Origin: Sphingobacterium populi
GTDB taxonomy: Bacteria > Bacteroidota > Bacteroidia > Sphingobacteriales > Sphingobacteriaceae
Direction of reading: 5' to 3'
Assembly (NCBI RefSeq): GCF_001586775.1
Contig: NZ_LQXS01000004.1
Coordinates: 186,001-250,000, forward strand
DNA length: 64,000 nucleotides
This document shows positions 26,647-35,176 of this stretch, piece by piece. Position numbers and translations under genes: made by a program. The notes below the pieces were generated by a model. It was not told where the DNA came from. It made no database searches and saw nothing but the letters and a program-made list of their open reading frames with translations. Position 1 is the first letter of the stretch. The number at the start of each line of letters is the position of its first letter.

Positions 26647-26654
26647 TACCTTTG
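26647..26654 (+). promoter_or_regulatory. Putative -7 box at the yicC start
   Basis: TACCTTTG (TAnnTTTG) ends three bases before the yicC ATG at 26658. With the usual distance, transcription would begin at or next to the A of the ATG. No good -33 box was found. Confidence 0.5.
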
Positions 26655-26657
26655 CGT

Positions 26658-27533
26658 ATGATAAAATCCATGACCGGCTACGGTACAGGTTTGGCAGAAA
26701 ACCAAACGGTTAAGTATACTGTAGAAATTAAATCCCTTAATTCGAAGTTTTTAGAGCTGAGCTTGCGCTTGCCAAAGCAGATCTCTGATAAAGAATTGAC
26801 GTTGCGCGCCGAAAGTGGAAAGCTCATCGAACGAGGAAAGGTCAATATCACAGTAACGGCTGAGTATGCAGATCAAGCTGCTACATCATCAACGATCAAC
26901 GAGACGCTTTTCAAAAAATATTATACACAGCTAAAGCATCTGGCCGATGCGGTCGGTGATGAGCAATCTCCGTTGCTCCAGATAGCATTACAAATGCCCG
27001 ACGTTGTAGGATCGAACGAGGCCGAGACGGATGAAGAGGAAGCCAAAGTTTTGTTTGAAGCATTTCACCGAGCGATAGAAAAATTCAATCAATTTCGTCT
27101 GGATGAGGGAAATGTGCTTCGCGAGGATTTGCAGAAGCGCGTGGAGGACATTATGGCATTCCAACGCGAGGTAGAAGCGGTAGATGGTGATCGCATTCCT
27201 TTGATTCGCGAGCGAATTGCGCAGTATATGGATACCGCCGTGGGTAAAGAAAATGTAGATATGAATCGTTTCGAACAGGAATTGATTTATTATATCGATA
27301 AACTGGATATCACCGAAGAAAAGGTGCGATTGAACACACATTGCGCATATTTCTTAGACGCATTGAAAGCACCTAATCCGAGTGGCAAAAAACTTGGTTT
27401 TATCTCTCAGGAAATGGGTCGTGAGATTAACACCTTAGGTTCTAAGGCCAATAATGCCCATATCCAGCAGATCGTTGTACGGATGAAGGAAGAGCTGGAA
27501 AAAATCAAAGAACAGTTATTAAACGTACTATAA
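26658..27533 (+). CDS. YicC/YloC family endoribonuclease
   Basis: A 291-residue member of the YicC family, whose Bacillus and E. coli members are reported to act as endoribonucleases or RNase adaptors. It starts MIKSMTGYGTGLAENQTVKY, has YTVEIKSLNSKFLELSLRLP and ERGKVNITV, and ends with the conserved helical domain (EEKVRLNTHCAYFLDAL, GKKLGFISQEMGREINTLGSK). I place the start at ATG 26658 rather than a TTG six bases earlier because MIKSMTG is universal. It heads the run yicC-gmk-nadD with short gaps (7 and 6 bases). Confidence 0.92.
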   Translation: MIKSMTGYGTGLAENQTVKYTVEIKSLNSKFLELSLRLPKQISDKELTLRAESGKLIERGKVNITVTAEYADQAATSSTINETLFKKYYTQLKHLADAVGDEQSPLLQIALQMPDVVGSNEAETDEEEAKVLFEAFHRAIEKFNQFRLDEGNVLREDLQKRVEDIMAFQREVEAVDGDRIPLIRERIAQYMDTAVGKENVDMNRFEQELIYYIDKLDITEEKVRLNTHCAYFLDALKAPNPSGKKLGFISQEMGREINTLGSKANNAHIQQIVVRMKEELEKIKEQLLNVL

Positions 27534-27540
27534 GCATAGC

Positions 27541-28110
27541 ATGAGTGGCAAATTGATTATCTTTTCTGCGCCATCCGGAGCAGGAAAAACGACTATAGTA
27601 AGGCATCTATTAAATAAATATCCTAATGACTTGGCTTTTTCTATCTCGGCAAGTACGCGTGCTCCACGCGGTGAGGAAGTAGATGGGAAAGATTATTACT
27701 TCATCTCCAAAGACGATTTTCTGCATAAGATCGCGGATCAAAACTTTATTGAATTTGAGGAAGTATATTCCGGCACATTTTACGGCACATTGCGCTCTGA
27801 AGTAGAGCGTATCTGGGCCGAAGGTAAGCACGTGATATTTGATATCGATGTGATAGGTGGGTTGCGTCTGAAATCCAAATTTCCAGATCAGGCATTAGCT
27901 ATATTTGTCAATCCACCATCTTTAGAGGTTCTGAAAGAGCGCCTTTCGGGAAGAGGAACAGACAGCGAGGAAAAATTGACAGAGCGCTTTGCTAAAGCGG
28001 AGCATGAATTGAGTTTCGCGGATAAGTTTGATGTAATTCTGAATAACTTTGAGCTGGAGGAAGCCTGCCAGCAAGCAGAGAGTTTGGTGATTCCTTTTAT
28101 CAAGTCGTAA
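27541..28110 (+). CDS. gmk: Guanylate kinase
   Basis: Gmk phosphorylates GMP to GDP. The 189-residue protein has the P-loop FSAPSGAGKTTIVRHL, the GMP-site STRAPRGEEVDGKDYYFIS, FIEFEEVYSGTFYGT and the lid segment LSGRGTDSEEKLTERF. Length and motif order are normal. It is the middle gene of yicC-gmk-nadD. Confidence 0.97.
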   Translation: MSGKLIIFSAPSGAGKTTIVRHLLNKYPNDLAFSISASTRAPRGEEVDGKDYYFISKDDFLHKIADQNFIEFEEVYSGTFYGTLRSEVERIWAEGKHVIFDIDVIGGLRLKSKFPDQALAIFVNPPSLEVLKERLSGRGTDSEEKLTERFAKAEHELSFADKFDVILNNFELEEACQQAESLVIPFIKS

Positions 28111-28116
28111 CAAGAG

Positions 28117-28698
28117 ATGAGTAAGCATATAGGTTTGTTTTTTGGATCATTTAACCCTATTCATGTAGGTCATTTGATTATAGCAAACCACATGGCGTAC
28201 TACACCACTTTAGATGAAGTATGGTTTGTGGTATCGCCGCAGAACCCCTTCAAAGAAAAAAAGAGTTTAGCCAATATGTATGATCGGTTGGAGATGGTCA
28301 ACCTGGCCATCCAACATAGCGATCGGCTGCGCGCATCCGATATCGAATTCGGCCTACCACAACCATCCTACACGATCGATACCTTGACTCACCTGAAGGA
28401 GCGTTATCCAGATTACGACTTTTCCTTAATCATGGGTGAAGATAATTTGGCCAGTTTCCAGAAATGGAAGAATGCCGATATTATTTTGCGCGATTACAGT
28501 ATTTTAGTGTACCCTCGACCAGCATATGATGCCGGTGAATTGCTAAATCACCCATCGGTTACGCGTACCGAAACGCCGCAGATGGAATTATCCTCCACCG
28601 CCATCCGCAAAGCTATTTCAGAGGGTAAGAGCATTCAATTTATGATTCCGGACATGGTGGCCGACTTTATCGATAAAAAGGGCTTATACAGCCGCTAA
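28117..28698 (+). CDS. nadD: Nicotinate-nucleotide adenylyltransferase NadD
   Basis: NadD adenylates nicotinate mononucleotide, a late step in NAD synthesis, using ATP. The 193-residue protein shows HIGLFFGSFNPIHVGHLII (the nucleotidyltransferase HxGH motif), WFVVSPQNPFKEKK, LIMGEDNLASFQKWK, and near the C-terminus the SSTAIRKAI motif. It complements nadB and nadA, found 20 kb upstream. It closes the gene trio with yicC and gmk. Confidence 0.96.
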   Translation: MSKHIGLFFGSFNPIHVGHLIIANHMAYYTTLDEVWFVVSPQNPFKEKKSLANMYDRLEMVNLAIQHSDRLRASDIEFGLPQPSYTIDTLTHLKERYPDYDFSLIMGEDNLASFQKWKNADIILRDYSILVYPRPAYDAGELLNHPSVTRTETPQMELSSTAIRKAISEGKSIQFMIPDMVADFIDKKGLYSR

Positions 28699-28769
28699 TA
28701 CCGTTATAGGCAAAGTGTAGTTAGTGGTTGTCTCTATCCGAGATGGGATCAATATACTATTTGGGCTTT

Positions 28770-29597
28770 TTATAGATATAAATATTTCAAATAGATATTA
28801 TACAAAATTGATAGCTCGTAATCGTTAAGCGTAGCTATAGTAGCATTTTGTGGTATGTAATGTCGTTTGAAACCTGTGATTGCCGCATCCAAATTCTTGA
28901 TATCATATCCGATTATTCGTAACGCAGCCCGCACGTCTAGATTCTCGGGAGCGGGCTGTAGCACATTATCGTACCAAAAGCCAAACCCAGCTTCTGCGAG
29001 CCTTTGCCACGGGAAATTCGCAGGATCTGGCTTGCGCGTAGGTGCAAAATCCATATGTCCAATGAAGTTCGCTTGCGGTATGTTATAGTTTTCCTTCAAT
29101 CTTGTCAACAACTGTATTAGCGCAGCGATTTGTACATCAGGCCAAGGATCTGTTGTACCATTATTGTCCAACTCAATGCCGATGGAAGAGGAATTAAGAT
29201 CGGTATCATTACCCCACAAACCAGCGCCAGCGTGATGTGCCCTCAAATAATCGTTAACCATTTGTACTACCTCACCATTTCTTCCGACGATGTAATGAGC
29301 ACTTACCTGCGTGCGTTCTAGTTGAAAGGTTCGGATGGTTTCGTTGACCGATTTTTGCGCAGTATGATGAATCATTACATAATTCGGTTTACGAATTCCG
29401 AAATTAACCGATGCGACCCACTTCTTGTCAATGACTGCCACTTTATCCCATTGGTTCTCTGATGGTTGTGCCGCTATCGTTTTAGCAAATACGGCAGCTT
29501 TTTGTTCATATGCTTTTTCGGCAGCTGCATATTTACCGCCTCTACATCCGCTTAGTAGCAGAGCGGCGCTTAGTATCATCAAACCTAAATTCTTCAT
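28770..29597 (-). CDS. N-acetylmuramoyl-L-alanine amidase lipoprotein (Amidase_2)
   Basis: A 275-residue peptidoglycan amidase of the AmpD/AmiD type. A signal with lipobox LLSGC puts Cys at about residue 19. The Amidase_2 fold follows: YVMIHHTAQKS (first zinc His), QVSAHYIVGRNGEVVQMV, AHHAGAGLWGN, SIGIELDNNG, and NFIGHMDFAPTRKPDPANF for the second His and the zinc Asp. The C-terminal helical tail (about residues 225-275) may be a small peptidoglycan-binding or regulatory part. It probably cleaves peptidoglycan turnover fragments near the outer membrane. The GTG just before the ATG at 29597 was not used as start. Confidence 0.9.
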   Translation of the reverse strand: MKNLGLMILSAALLLSGCRGGKYAAAEKAYEQKAAVFAKTIAAQPSENQWDKVAVIDKKWVASVNFGIRKPNYVMIHHTAQKSVNETIRTFQLERTQVSAHYIVGRNGEVVQMVNDYLRAHHAGAGLWGNDTDLNSSSIGIELDNNGTTDPWPDVQIAALIQLLTRLKENYNIPQANFIGHMDFAPTRKPDPANFPWQRLAEAGFGFWYDNVLQPAPENLDVRAALRIIGYDIKNLDAAITGFKRHYIPQNATIATLNDYELSILYNIYLKYLYL

Positions 29598-29672
29598 CAC
29601 ATCGGAGTTTTGATCGAAAGAGCTACTGCAAAAATCTTACCGATCCTCTGGCAAAGCGACGGTTTTTCTTGC

Positions 29673-29680
29673 TAAATTCG
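29673..29680 (+). promoter_or_regulatory. Possible -7 box at the surE start
   Basis: TAAATTCG differs from TAnnTTTG by one base and ends four bases before the surE ATG. It is a weak candidate. Confidence 0.35.
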
Positions 29681-29684
29681 CTAC

Positions 29685-30467
29685 ATGGCAAAACAAAAAC
29701 CCCTTATACTAGTGGTGAATGATGATGGTATCACGGCACCAGGCATAAAAGTGTTAATGGAAGAAATGCAACACCTAGGTGAAGTCGTCGTGGTAGCGCC
29801 AGATGGACCACAGTCTGGTATGGGGCATGCCATCACGATTGGAAAACCATTACGATTAGATGCGGTGGATATTTATCCTAAAGCCGAAATGTATAAGTGC
29901 TCCGGCACGCCGGTGGACTGTGTGAAACTCGCGGTCAACAAAGTATTTAAAGGCCGTAAGCCCGATCTTTGTGTTTCTGGGATCAATCATGGGCTAAATA
30001 ATTCGATCAATGTATTGTATTCCGGCACGATGTCGGCAGCGGTAGAAGGCGCTATTGAAGGCATACCATCAATCGGTTTCTCGTTGGACGACTTTTCGTA
30101 TGACGCCGATTTTGAACACTGCCGCCCATATGTGCGCGGTATTGCCGCTCAAGTATTGAGAAATGGATTGCCGAAGCATTCACTGCTAAACGTCAACTTC
30201 CCGAATGTACAAAAGCTTCAAGGAATCAAAATTTGCAGACAGGCAGGTGGCCGTTGGGTAGAAGAGTTCGAGGAAAGAGTAGATCCGCATCAACGCGAAT
30301 ATTTTTGGCTTACGGGCAAGTTTCAATTGGAAGACCGTGGTGAAGATACGGACGTATTTGCATTGAAGAATGGTTATGTCTCCGTCGTTCCTACGCAGTT
30401 TGATATGACAGCACATCATGTAATTCCGGAACTGAATTCGTGGAGTTTTGATATTCCAAAATCATAA
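29685..30467 (+). CDS. surE: 5'/3'-nucleotidase SurE
   Basis: SurE is a metal-dependent survival phosphatase acting on nucleoside monophosphates. The 260-residue protein opens MAKQKPLILVVNDDGITAPG (metal-binding NDDG), followed by VVVVAPDGPQSGMGHAIT, CSGTPVDCVKLAVN, SGINHGLNNSINVLYSGT (SGIN motif) and AAVEGAIEGIPSIGFS. The size matches. It is followed two bases later by a small membrane-protein gene, which is probably co-transcribed. Confidence 0.96.
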   Translation: MAKQKPLILVVNDDGITAPGIKVLMEEMQHLGEVVVVAPDGPQSGMGHAITIGKPLRLDAVDIYPKAEMYKCSGTPVDCVKLAVNKVFKGRKPDLCVSGINHGLNNSINVLYSGTMSAAVEGAIEGIPSIGFSLDDFSYDADFEHCRPYVRGIAAQVLRNGLPKHSLLNVNFPNVQKLQGIKICRQAGGRWVEEFEERVDPHQREYFWLTGKFQLEDRGEDTDVFALKNGYVSVVPTQFDMTAHHVIPELNSWSFDIPKS

Positions 30468-30469
30468 TT

Positions 30470-30736
30470 ATGCAGCGAAAAGATAGTATGCTGCTGGGAA
30501 TCGTTTTGGGCTTAATATTGCCAATAATGGCATATGTGTTCACCAGCTATACAGACATCATTGCACAGATCATGCCGCGCAAGCCAATAGGTTTGTATGT
30601 GTTGGCCTTAACGGGAAATATGATAGCCGTGTGGTATTGCTATCGCAACGACTGCCAGCAGCTTGGTAAGGGCATTGTATTGGTCACGTTCCTTAGCATG
30701 CTGTTAGCGGTGATCACGAAAACTGTAATGATTTGA
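30470..30736 (+). CDS. Small membrane protein of unknown function
   Basis: An 88-residue protein with three predicted membrane segments (about residues 8-26, 40-57 and 66-86). Between the first two is the short polar loop around IIAQIMPRKPIG. No family is recognised. The start two bases after the surE stop, and the convergent gene only 11 bases further, suggest it is translated as part of the surE unit. The coding signal is consistent (no stops, one clean hydrophobic pattern), but it is short, so moderate confidence. Confidence 0.7.
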   Translation: MQRKDSMLLGIVLGLILPIMAYVFTSYTDIIAQIMPRKPIGLYVLALTGNMIAVWYCYRNDCQQLGKGIVLVTFLSMLLAVITKTVMI

Positions 30737-30747
30737 TTTTTATAATT

Positions 30748-32067
30748 TTACGACTTTAAGGTCTTCACGTCTTTGGTGTCAAATCCTTCCACATCAATGA
30801 TGTATTGATTCGTAGTCAAAAAGTCAAATAAAGGCTTCGCTTCGGGCGATACTGGCATGTTTTGGGTCGTGATAATAGCGTGATCCTTACCTTGCAGATA
30901 AGGATAAGCATACAATTTTACATTTTTACTGAATAATCCCGATATGTACGCTAACAGTTCGTTAGTGTAATTCTCTTTTTGATAATTATCGGTATTAAAT
31001 ATATTTTTTAAGTTGGAGATGTTGGTCGCTATACCAATATTCTTCGGTTTGAATTGGTGTAAGAACTCTGCCAAGTAATTGCTCCGTGTAAAGTTTGATA
31101 GCAGGATGGTATTTCCGGTAGCACACAGCGCTTCGGCACGTTTTGCGAAGTATTCTAAGTCTTCATCAGATAAGTTTACTTCTTCATCCAATACGTTACT
31201 CATCAATACCTCAATGATCACGACCAGAGTTTCATCTGTGGCGTTCGTGTTTTTCTTAAATTGCTCGACAGCACTATTGAATAGATCAAAGTTAGGAAGT
31301 GATTTTTGGCGATATTTTGTACGTAGGATCATGATATCTTTTTTGTACAGAAAATCTTTGACTTGAGCAGCCTTTCCGTCCACGCGAAAGATTGCTGCTT
31401 TCGAGAACCCTTTGGCAATCAGATAGAGGTTGATCAAGCGCTCATTAACTTTCTCAAATACAGGTCCAGCAACTTTTACCAAGTCGATCTCTACCGATCC
31501 GGTGGGCAGGTTGTCTACTAAGGATTCGATTAAGGTCTGAATATCTTCGCGATAGTAATACGCGGCAAAAACTAAGTTTACGCCAATAATACCCAGCACT
31601 TTTTGCTGCAAAGTATTGTCGCTGTCTAACAGACGAATATGGATAATTACATCATTTGGTGGGCTGTCCACCTCGTGTTGAAAGCGAATACCAATCCATC
31701 CGTGCGGGTCATTGGTTTTGCTGAAGTTGAGGGTAGTAACGGTATTGGCAAAAGCAAAGAATAGACGTTTGTCGTATTTATCGCCATGTAAGCGCTCTTC
31801 CAGCAGCGCAAATTCGCGACTAATCATCTTAGTAAGACGAGTGCGGCTCACGTATCTACCAGACTCTTCTGCTCCATAAATGGCGTCGGAAAACGTCATG
31901 TCGTACGCAGACATGGTTTTTGCGATGGTGCCCGAAGCAGCGCCTGCTTCAAAGAAATTCCGGGCAACCTCTTGTCCGGCGCCGATTTCGGCAAATGTGC
32001 CGTAAAACTCGGGTGTTAGGTTTATTTTAAGTGCTTTTCGCCTCGTTTCGTATATTTCTCTACCCAT
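30748..32067 (-). CDS. Conserved protein of unknown function, 439 residues
   Basis: A cytoplasmic-looking protein with no signal peptide and no obvious membrane span. The N-terminus (NLTPEFYGTFAEIGAGQEVA, then FFEAGAASGTIAKTMSAYDM) is a very regular segment that seems strongly conserved in relatives I recall from Bacteroidota, and it continues RYVSRTRLTKMISREFALLEER. Later parts hold VNLVFAAYYYRED and DNLPTGSVEIDLVKVAGP. I cannot assign a fold or reaction; database labels for this family that I have seen are not trustworthy. A -7-like box lies five bases before the start. It is convergent with the surE unit. The composition is ordinary for this window. Confidence 0.82.
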   Translation of the reverse strand: MGREIYETRRKALKINLTPEFYGTFAEIGAGQEVARNFFEAGAASGTIAKTMSAYDMTFSDAIYGAEESGRYVSRTRLTKMISREFALLEERLHGDKYDKRLFFAFANTVTTLNFSKTNDPHGWIGIRFQHEVDSPPNDVIIHIRLLDSDNTLQQKVLGIIGVNLVFAAYYYREDIQTLIESLVDNLPTGSVEIDLVKVAGPVFEKVNERLINLYLIAKGFSKAAIFRVDGKAAQVKDFLYKKDIMILRTKYRQKSLPNFDLFNSAVEQFKKNTNATDETLVVIIEVLMSNVLDEEVNLSDEDLEYFAKRAEALCATGNTILLSNFTRSNYLAEFLHQFKPKNIGIATNISNLKNIFNTDNYQKENYTNELLAYISGLFSKNVKLYAYPYLQGKDHAIITTQNMPVSPEAKPLFDFLTTNQYIIDVEGFDTKDVKTLKS

Positions 32068-32072
32068 GGCGG

Positions 32073-32080
32073 CAAAGTTA
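32073..32080 (-). promoter_or_regulatory. Putative -7 box at the start of the unknown 439-residue gene
   Basis: CAAAGTTA reads TAACTTTG on the reverse strand, a perfect TAnnTTTG. It ends five bases before the ATG at 32067. Confidence 0.5.
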
Positions 32081-32128
32081 TAAATTCTTACGCGCTTAAT
32101 AGACTTAATTTTGTATCTAATCCACTAC

Positions 32129-32674
32129 CTAAAACAGCCCTTCGTGGTGCAAAACGTAGAATAAGGCGGAGGTATGTAGCGCTTGTCCAATGCCATTCTC
32201 CAATAAGAGTTTTTTGGCTTCTTCAATGGATAGGATTACGACTTCGATATCTTCCGAATCATCCAGTTGTTGCTCAGCCACTTTGCGCCCGCCTTTCATC
32301 ACGTACGTATACGTGAGATTTCCGCTGGTTGCTGGGTTGGCGTAAAGTTGACAAACTTCGGTAACTTCATCGAAAGCATATCCCGTTTCTTCCATCATTT
32401 CGCGCCGCGCCGCGAATTCGGGTTCTTCGCCATCCTCAACCACGCCGGCAGGAAGTTCTAAAAGAACTTTTTGTGCACCGTGGCGATATTGCCGCGCAAA
32501 GATGATTTGGTTGGCTTCAGTGAAGCCAACCATATTAACCCATTTGGGATATTCTAAAATATAATATTCGTCTTTAATGACACCATTGGGCAGTTGCACC
32601 TGGTCGACCCGCAATGTTGCCCAAGGGCGCTTTATGATGTATTCGGATTGTAGGATTTTCCAAGGTTCCGTCAT
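32129..32674 (-). CDS. NUDIX hydrolase
   Basis: A 181-residue NUDIX enzyme. The full box G-x5-E-x7-REUxEExGU is visible as GVVEDGE ... REMMEETGY (about residues 80-102). The sequence before it, IFARQYRHGAQKVLLELPAG, resembles ADP-ribose and ADP-sugar pyrophosphatases, so cleavage of ADP-ribose or related nucleotide sugars is most likely; this is inferred. I start at MTEPWKILQSEY (32674), because an earlier Met lies inside the phosphomutase end. It lies 25 bases downstream of that gene on the same strand. Confidence 0.9.
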   Translation of the reverse strand: MTEPWKILQSEYIIKRPWATLRVDQVQLPNGVIKDEYYILEYPKWVNMVGFTEANQIIFARQYRHGAQKVLLELPAGVVEDGEEPEFAARREMMEETGYAFDEVTEVCQLYANPATSGNLTYTYVMKGGRKVAEQQLDDSEDIEVVILSIEEAKKLLLENGIGQALHTSALFYVLHHEGLF

Positions 32675-32699
32675 GAATTTTTTTTGTTTAAAGCTGATA

Positions 32700-34439
32700 T
32701 TAATTTTTGACAATATCTGCCATGATGCGGGTCACCTTTTCTTCCAGTTTCACCGCTATTTGATCGTATGCTTTGGTGTCTTCCAACGGTGTTTTCACCG
32801 AACAGTAGAATTTGATTTTGGGCTCCGTACCCGATGGGCGCGCTGAGATGACATCGCCATCAGCCGTGATAAACTGCAATACATCCGATTTAGGAAGATC
32901 GATGGCAGCCGTGCTGCCATCTGCTGGAGATGTAGCTACCGAAGCTTGGTAATCGCGAACTTCTTTTACCTCGATGCCGCCCAAGCTCGTTGGCAGGTTG
33001 GCACGTAGATCCGCCATCATTTGCTTAATCTCTTCTGCGCCGGCTTTTCCTTTTTTCGTTAAGGAAATCAATTTTTCTTGGTAACAGCCGTATGTTGTAT
33101 AAAGTTCCGTTAAAACGTCAAACAAGGATTTGCCTCGGCTTTTGAAGTAAGCCGCCATTTCGGCTATGAATGCGCATGAGTTGATGGCATCCTTATCTCG
33201 TACTAGGTCGCCGACTAAGAAGCCATAGCTTTCTTCACCGCCGACAAGATATCTTTCTTGACCGTCCAGCTTTGTCATCACTTCACCAATAAATTTGAAT
33301 CCGGTCAAGGTTTCTTCGGTTTTTACCGAGAAGCTAGATGCTATATCCGAGATTAAGTTGGTAGTAACAATCGTTTTTACTACGTAATCATTGCCGTGTA
33401 GTTCGCCTTTCTCTTTACGAGCAGATAACACATAGTACGTTAGTAAGCTTCCAATTTGATTTCCGTTTAGCAATTGAATTTCGCCTGCATGATTCTTGAC
33501 TGCCAGCCCAACGCGATCCGCATCTGGATCTGTTGCCATCACTATGTCTGCATCCAGCGCTTTCCCTTGCTTCATGGCTATTGACATCGCTTCTTCTTCT
33601 TCGGGGTTGGGATACACGACGGTTGGAAAATCACCGTTTGGCTCTGCCTGCTCTGCCACGATGTGTACATTTTCGAAACCCCAAGCTGTTAAAATTTTGG
33701 GCACTAGCGTAATGCCTGTGCCGTGTATAGGCGAGAATACGATTTTTAAATCTTTCTGTGCAGCTACGATGTCTGGATTAATACTCAACGCTTTGTTAGC
33801 CTGAATATAAATCTCGTCAAAGTCTTCTTTCACGAGGTGAATATTTTCTGGCTTACGATCAAATTTAATATCGCGAACAGACTGAATCGCATTGACTTCC
33901 TCGATCACATTCTTATCGTGCGGAGCTACCAGTTGTCCGCCGTCGCTCCAATAAGCTTTGTAGCCATTGTATTCTTTTGGGTTGTGCGAAGCCGTCAGCA
34001 TCACGCCGGATTGGCAACCAAAATGCCGAACAGCAAATGACAGCATTGGGGTAGGGCGTAGTTCTTCGAAGAGAAATACTTCGATATCATTGGCCGAAAA
34101 CACATCGGCTACTAGGTGTCCTAATTTCTGGGAATTATTACGACTGTCATAAGATACCGCCACCTTTAGTGCTTGATCTGGAAATTGCTTTTTAAGATAA
34201 TTCGCCAGACCTTGCGTCGCTTGGCCGAGCGTATATTTATTGACTCGGTTGGAGCCGACGCCCATGATGCCGCGAAGACCTCCGGTACCAAATTCTAACG
34301 CTTTGTAAAAGGAATCTACCAATTCGGTATCCTGATTGGTGTCGATCAACTGTTGTACAGCAGCTACAGTTTCAGAATCGTATTCTTCGGTTAACCAGCG
34401 ATCTACCCGGGCTTGGGTAGCAAGATCGATTGTAGACAT
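32700..34439 (-). CDS. Phosphoglucomutase/phosphomannomutase family enzyme
   Basis: A 579-residue alpha-D-phosphohexomutase that interconverts sugar 1- and 6-phosphates. The four domains show TGGLRGIMGVGSNRVN at the start, the phosphoserine loop LTASHNPKEYNGYKAYW, the metal loop TDPDADRVGLAV, the sugar-binding GGEESYGFLVGD, and the C-terminal phosphate loop ARPSGTEPKIKFY. The PGM/ManB-like type with an extended N-terminus fits a phosphoglucomutase (or 2,3-type PGM2-like) better than a short PMM. Whether glucose or mannose is preferred cannot be told. It lies upstream of the NUDIX gene. Confidence 0.93.
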   Translation of the reverse strand: MSTIDLATQARVDRWLTEEYDSETVAAVQQLIDTNQDTELVDSFYKALEFGTGGLRGIMGVGSNRVNKYTLGQATQGLANYLKKQFPDQALKVAVSYDSRNNSQKLGHLVADVFSANDIEVFLFEELRPTPMLSFAVRHFGCQSGVMLTASHNPKEYNGYKAYWSDGGQLVAPHDKNVIEEVNAIQSVRDIKFDRKPENIHLVKEDFDEIYIQANKALSINPDIVAAQKDLKIVFSPIHGTGITLVPKILTAWGFENVHIVAEQAEPNGDFPTVVYPNPEEEEAMSIAMKQGKALDADIVMATDPDADRVGLAVKNHAGEIQLLNGNQIGSLLTYYVLSARKEKGELHGNDYVVKTIVTTNLISDIASSFSVKTEETLTGFKFIGEVMTKLDGQERYLVGGEESYGFLVGDLVRDKDAINSCAFIAEMAAYFKSRGKSLFDVLTELYTTYGCYQEKLISLTKKGKAGAEEIKQMMADLRANLPTSLGGIEVKEVRDYQASVATSPADGSTAAIDLPKSDVLQFITADGDVISARPSGTEPKIKFYCSVKTPLEDTKAYDQIAVKLEEKVTRIMADIVKN

Positions 34440-34514
34440 ATATAAGTTTTGTTATCAATTATAAAAAGGCTAAATATAAAATTTTCAAGGCAGATTAACT
34501 ACTTGCTGCAGCAC

Positions 34515-35174
34515 TTAAGCGCCACAGTCAGCATATCCACGATCAAGAATCGTGACATACCACCTGTCACCAAACTGTTTTACATGAAAAATAAGGGGCG
34601 TAGGCGTGGTCAATACGACGCGATAGCTGTCTTTTTCGGCCAATTGAATTTGTTTACGATAATCTGTATCAAGCTGTACGTCATCGAATTCGTTCAAATT
34701 TGCGGCGATCGGATTTAATAAGTTTGTTGCCGTCGTCAGATCCACAAACAAGCCCATTTTGTTCCATTTTTCTGATGCACAATCGTACTTGGGAGCGACC
34801 TCATACTCAATTTGATAAGTATGATCTGCATTTGCATAAGGGTAGTAAGATGGCACAGGACGTTCAAAATCAATCTTTGAGACTTTTTCAAACCAATCCA
34901 TGGCTCCTGGGCGATGGATAAACATTATGCCTGCCTCGGGGTGAATGTAACTATTTATTTTCTCGTTATCTCGCTCATTATATGCTTTAATAAATGCGGT
35001 AACGATGTCTGAGACAAAACGTCGATCGTCGTTTAGATTGGCGCTTGGGTTGCTCTGGTCAACAAAAACATTCGAATCCTGTATGGATTCTGAGTTTTCT
35101 TGCGTTTTAGTATTTGTGCACGATGCACCAAGGCAACAGGAAATGAGCAGGAAAAGAAAAAATTTATTTCGCAT
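34515..35174 (-). CDS. Lipoprotein of unknown function
   Basis: A 219-residue protein with a lipoprotein signal (MRNKFFLFLLISCCLGASC; lipobox LGAS-C). The mature N-terminus is a short acidic linker, then a compact domain with IVTAFIKAYNERDNEKINSY (resembling an NTF2/SnoaL-like start: helices before a cone-shaped sheet), and YADCGA at the end. No conserved family could be named. It starts two bases after the stop of the 2,4-dienoyl-CoA reductase gene, so it belongs to the same transcript, but an enzymatic link is not evident. Confidence 0.72.
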   Translation of the reverse strand: MRNKFFLFLLISCCLGASCTNTKTQENSESIQDSNVFVDQSNPSANLNDDRRFVSDIVTAFIKAYNERDNEKINSYIHPEAGIMFIHRPGAMDWFEKVSKIDFERPVPSYYPYANADHTYQIEYEVAPKYDCASEKWNKMGLFVDLTTATNLLNPIAANLNEFDDVQLDTDYRKQIQLAEKDSYRVVLTTPTPLIFHVKQFGDRWYVTILDRGYADCGA

Positions 35175-35176
35175 AG

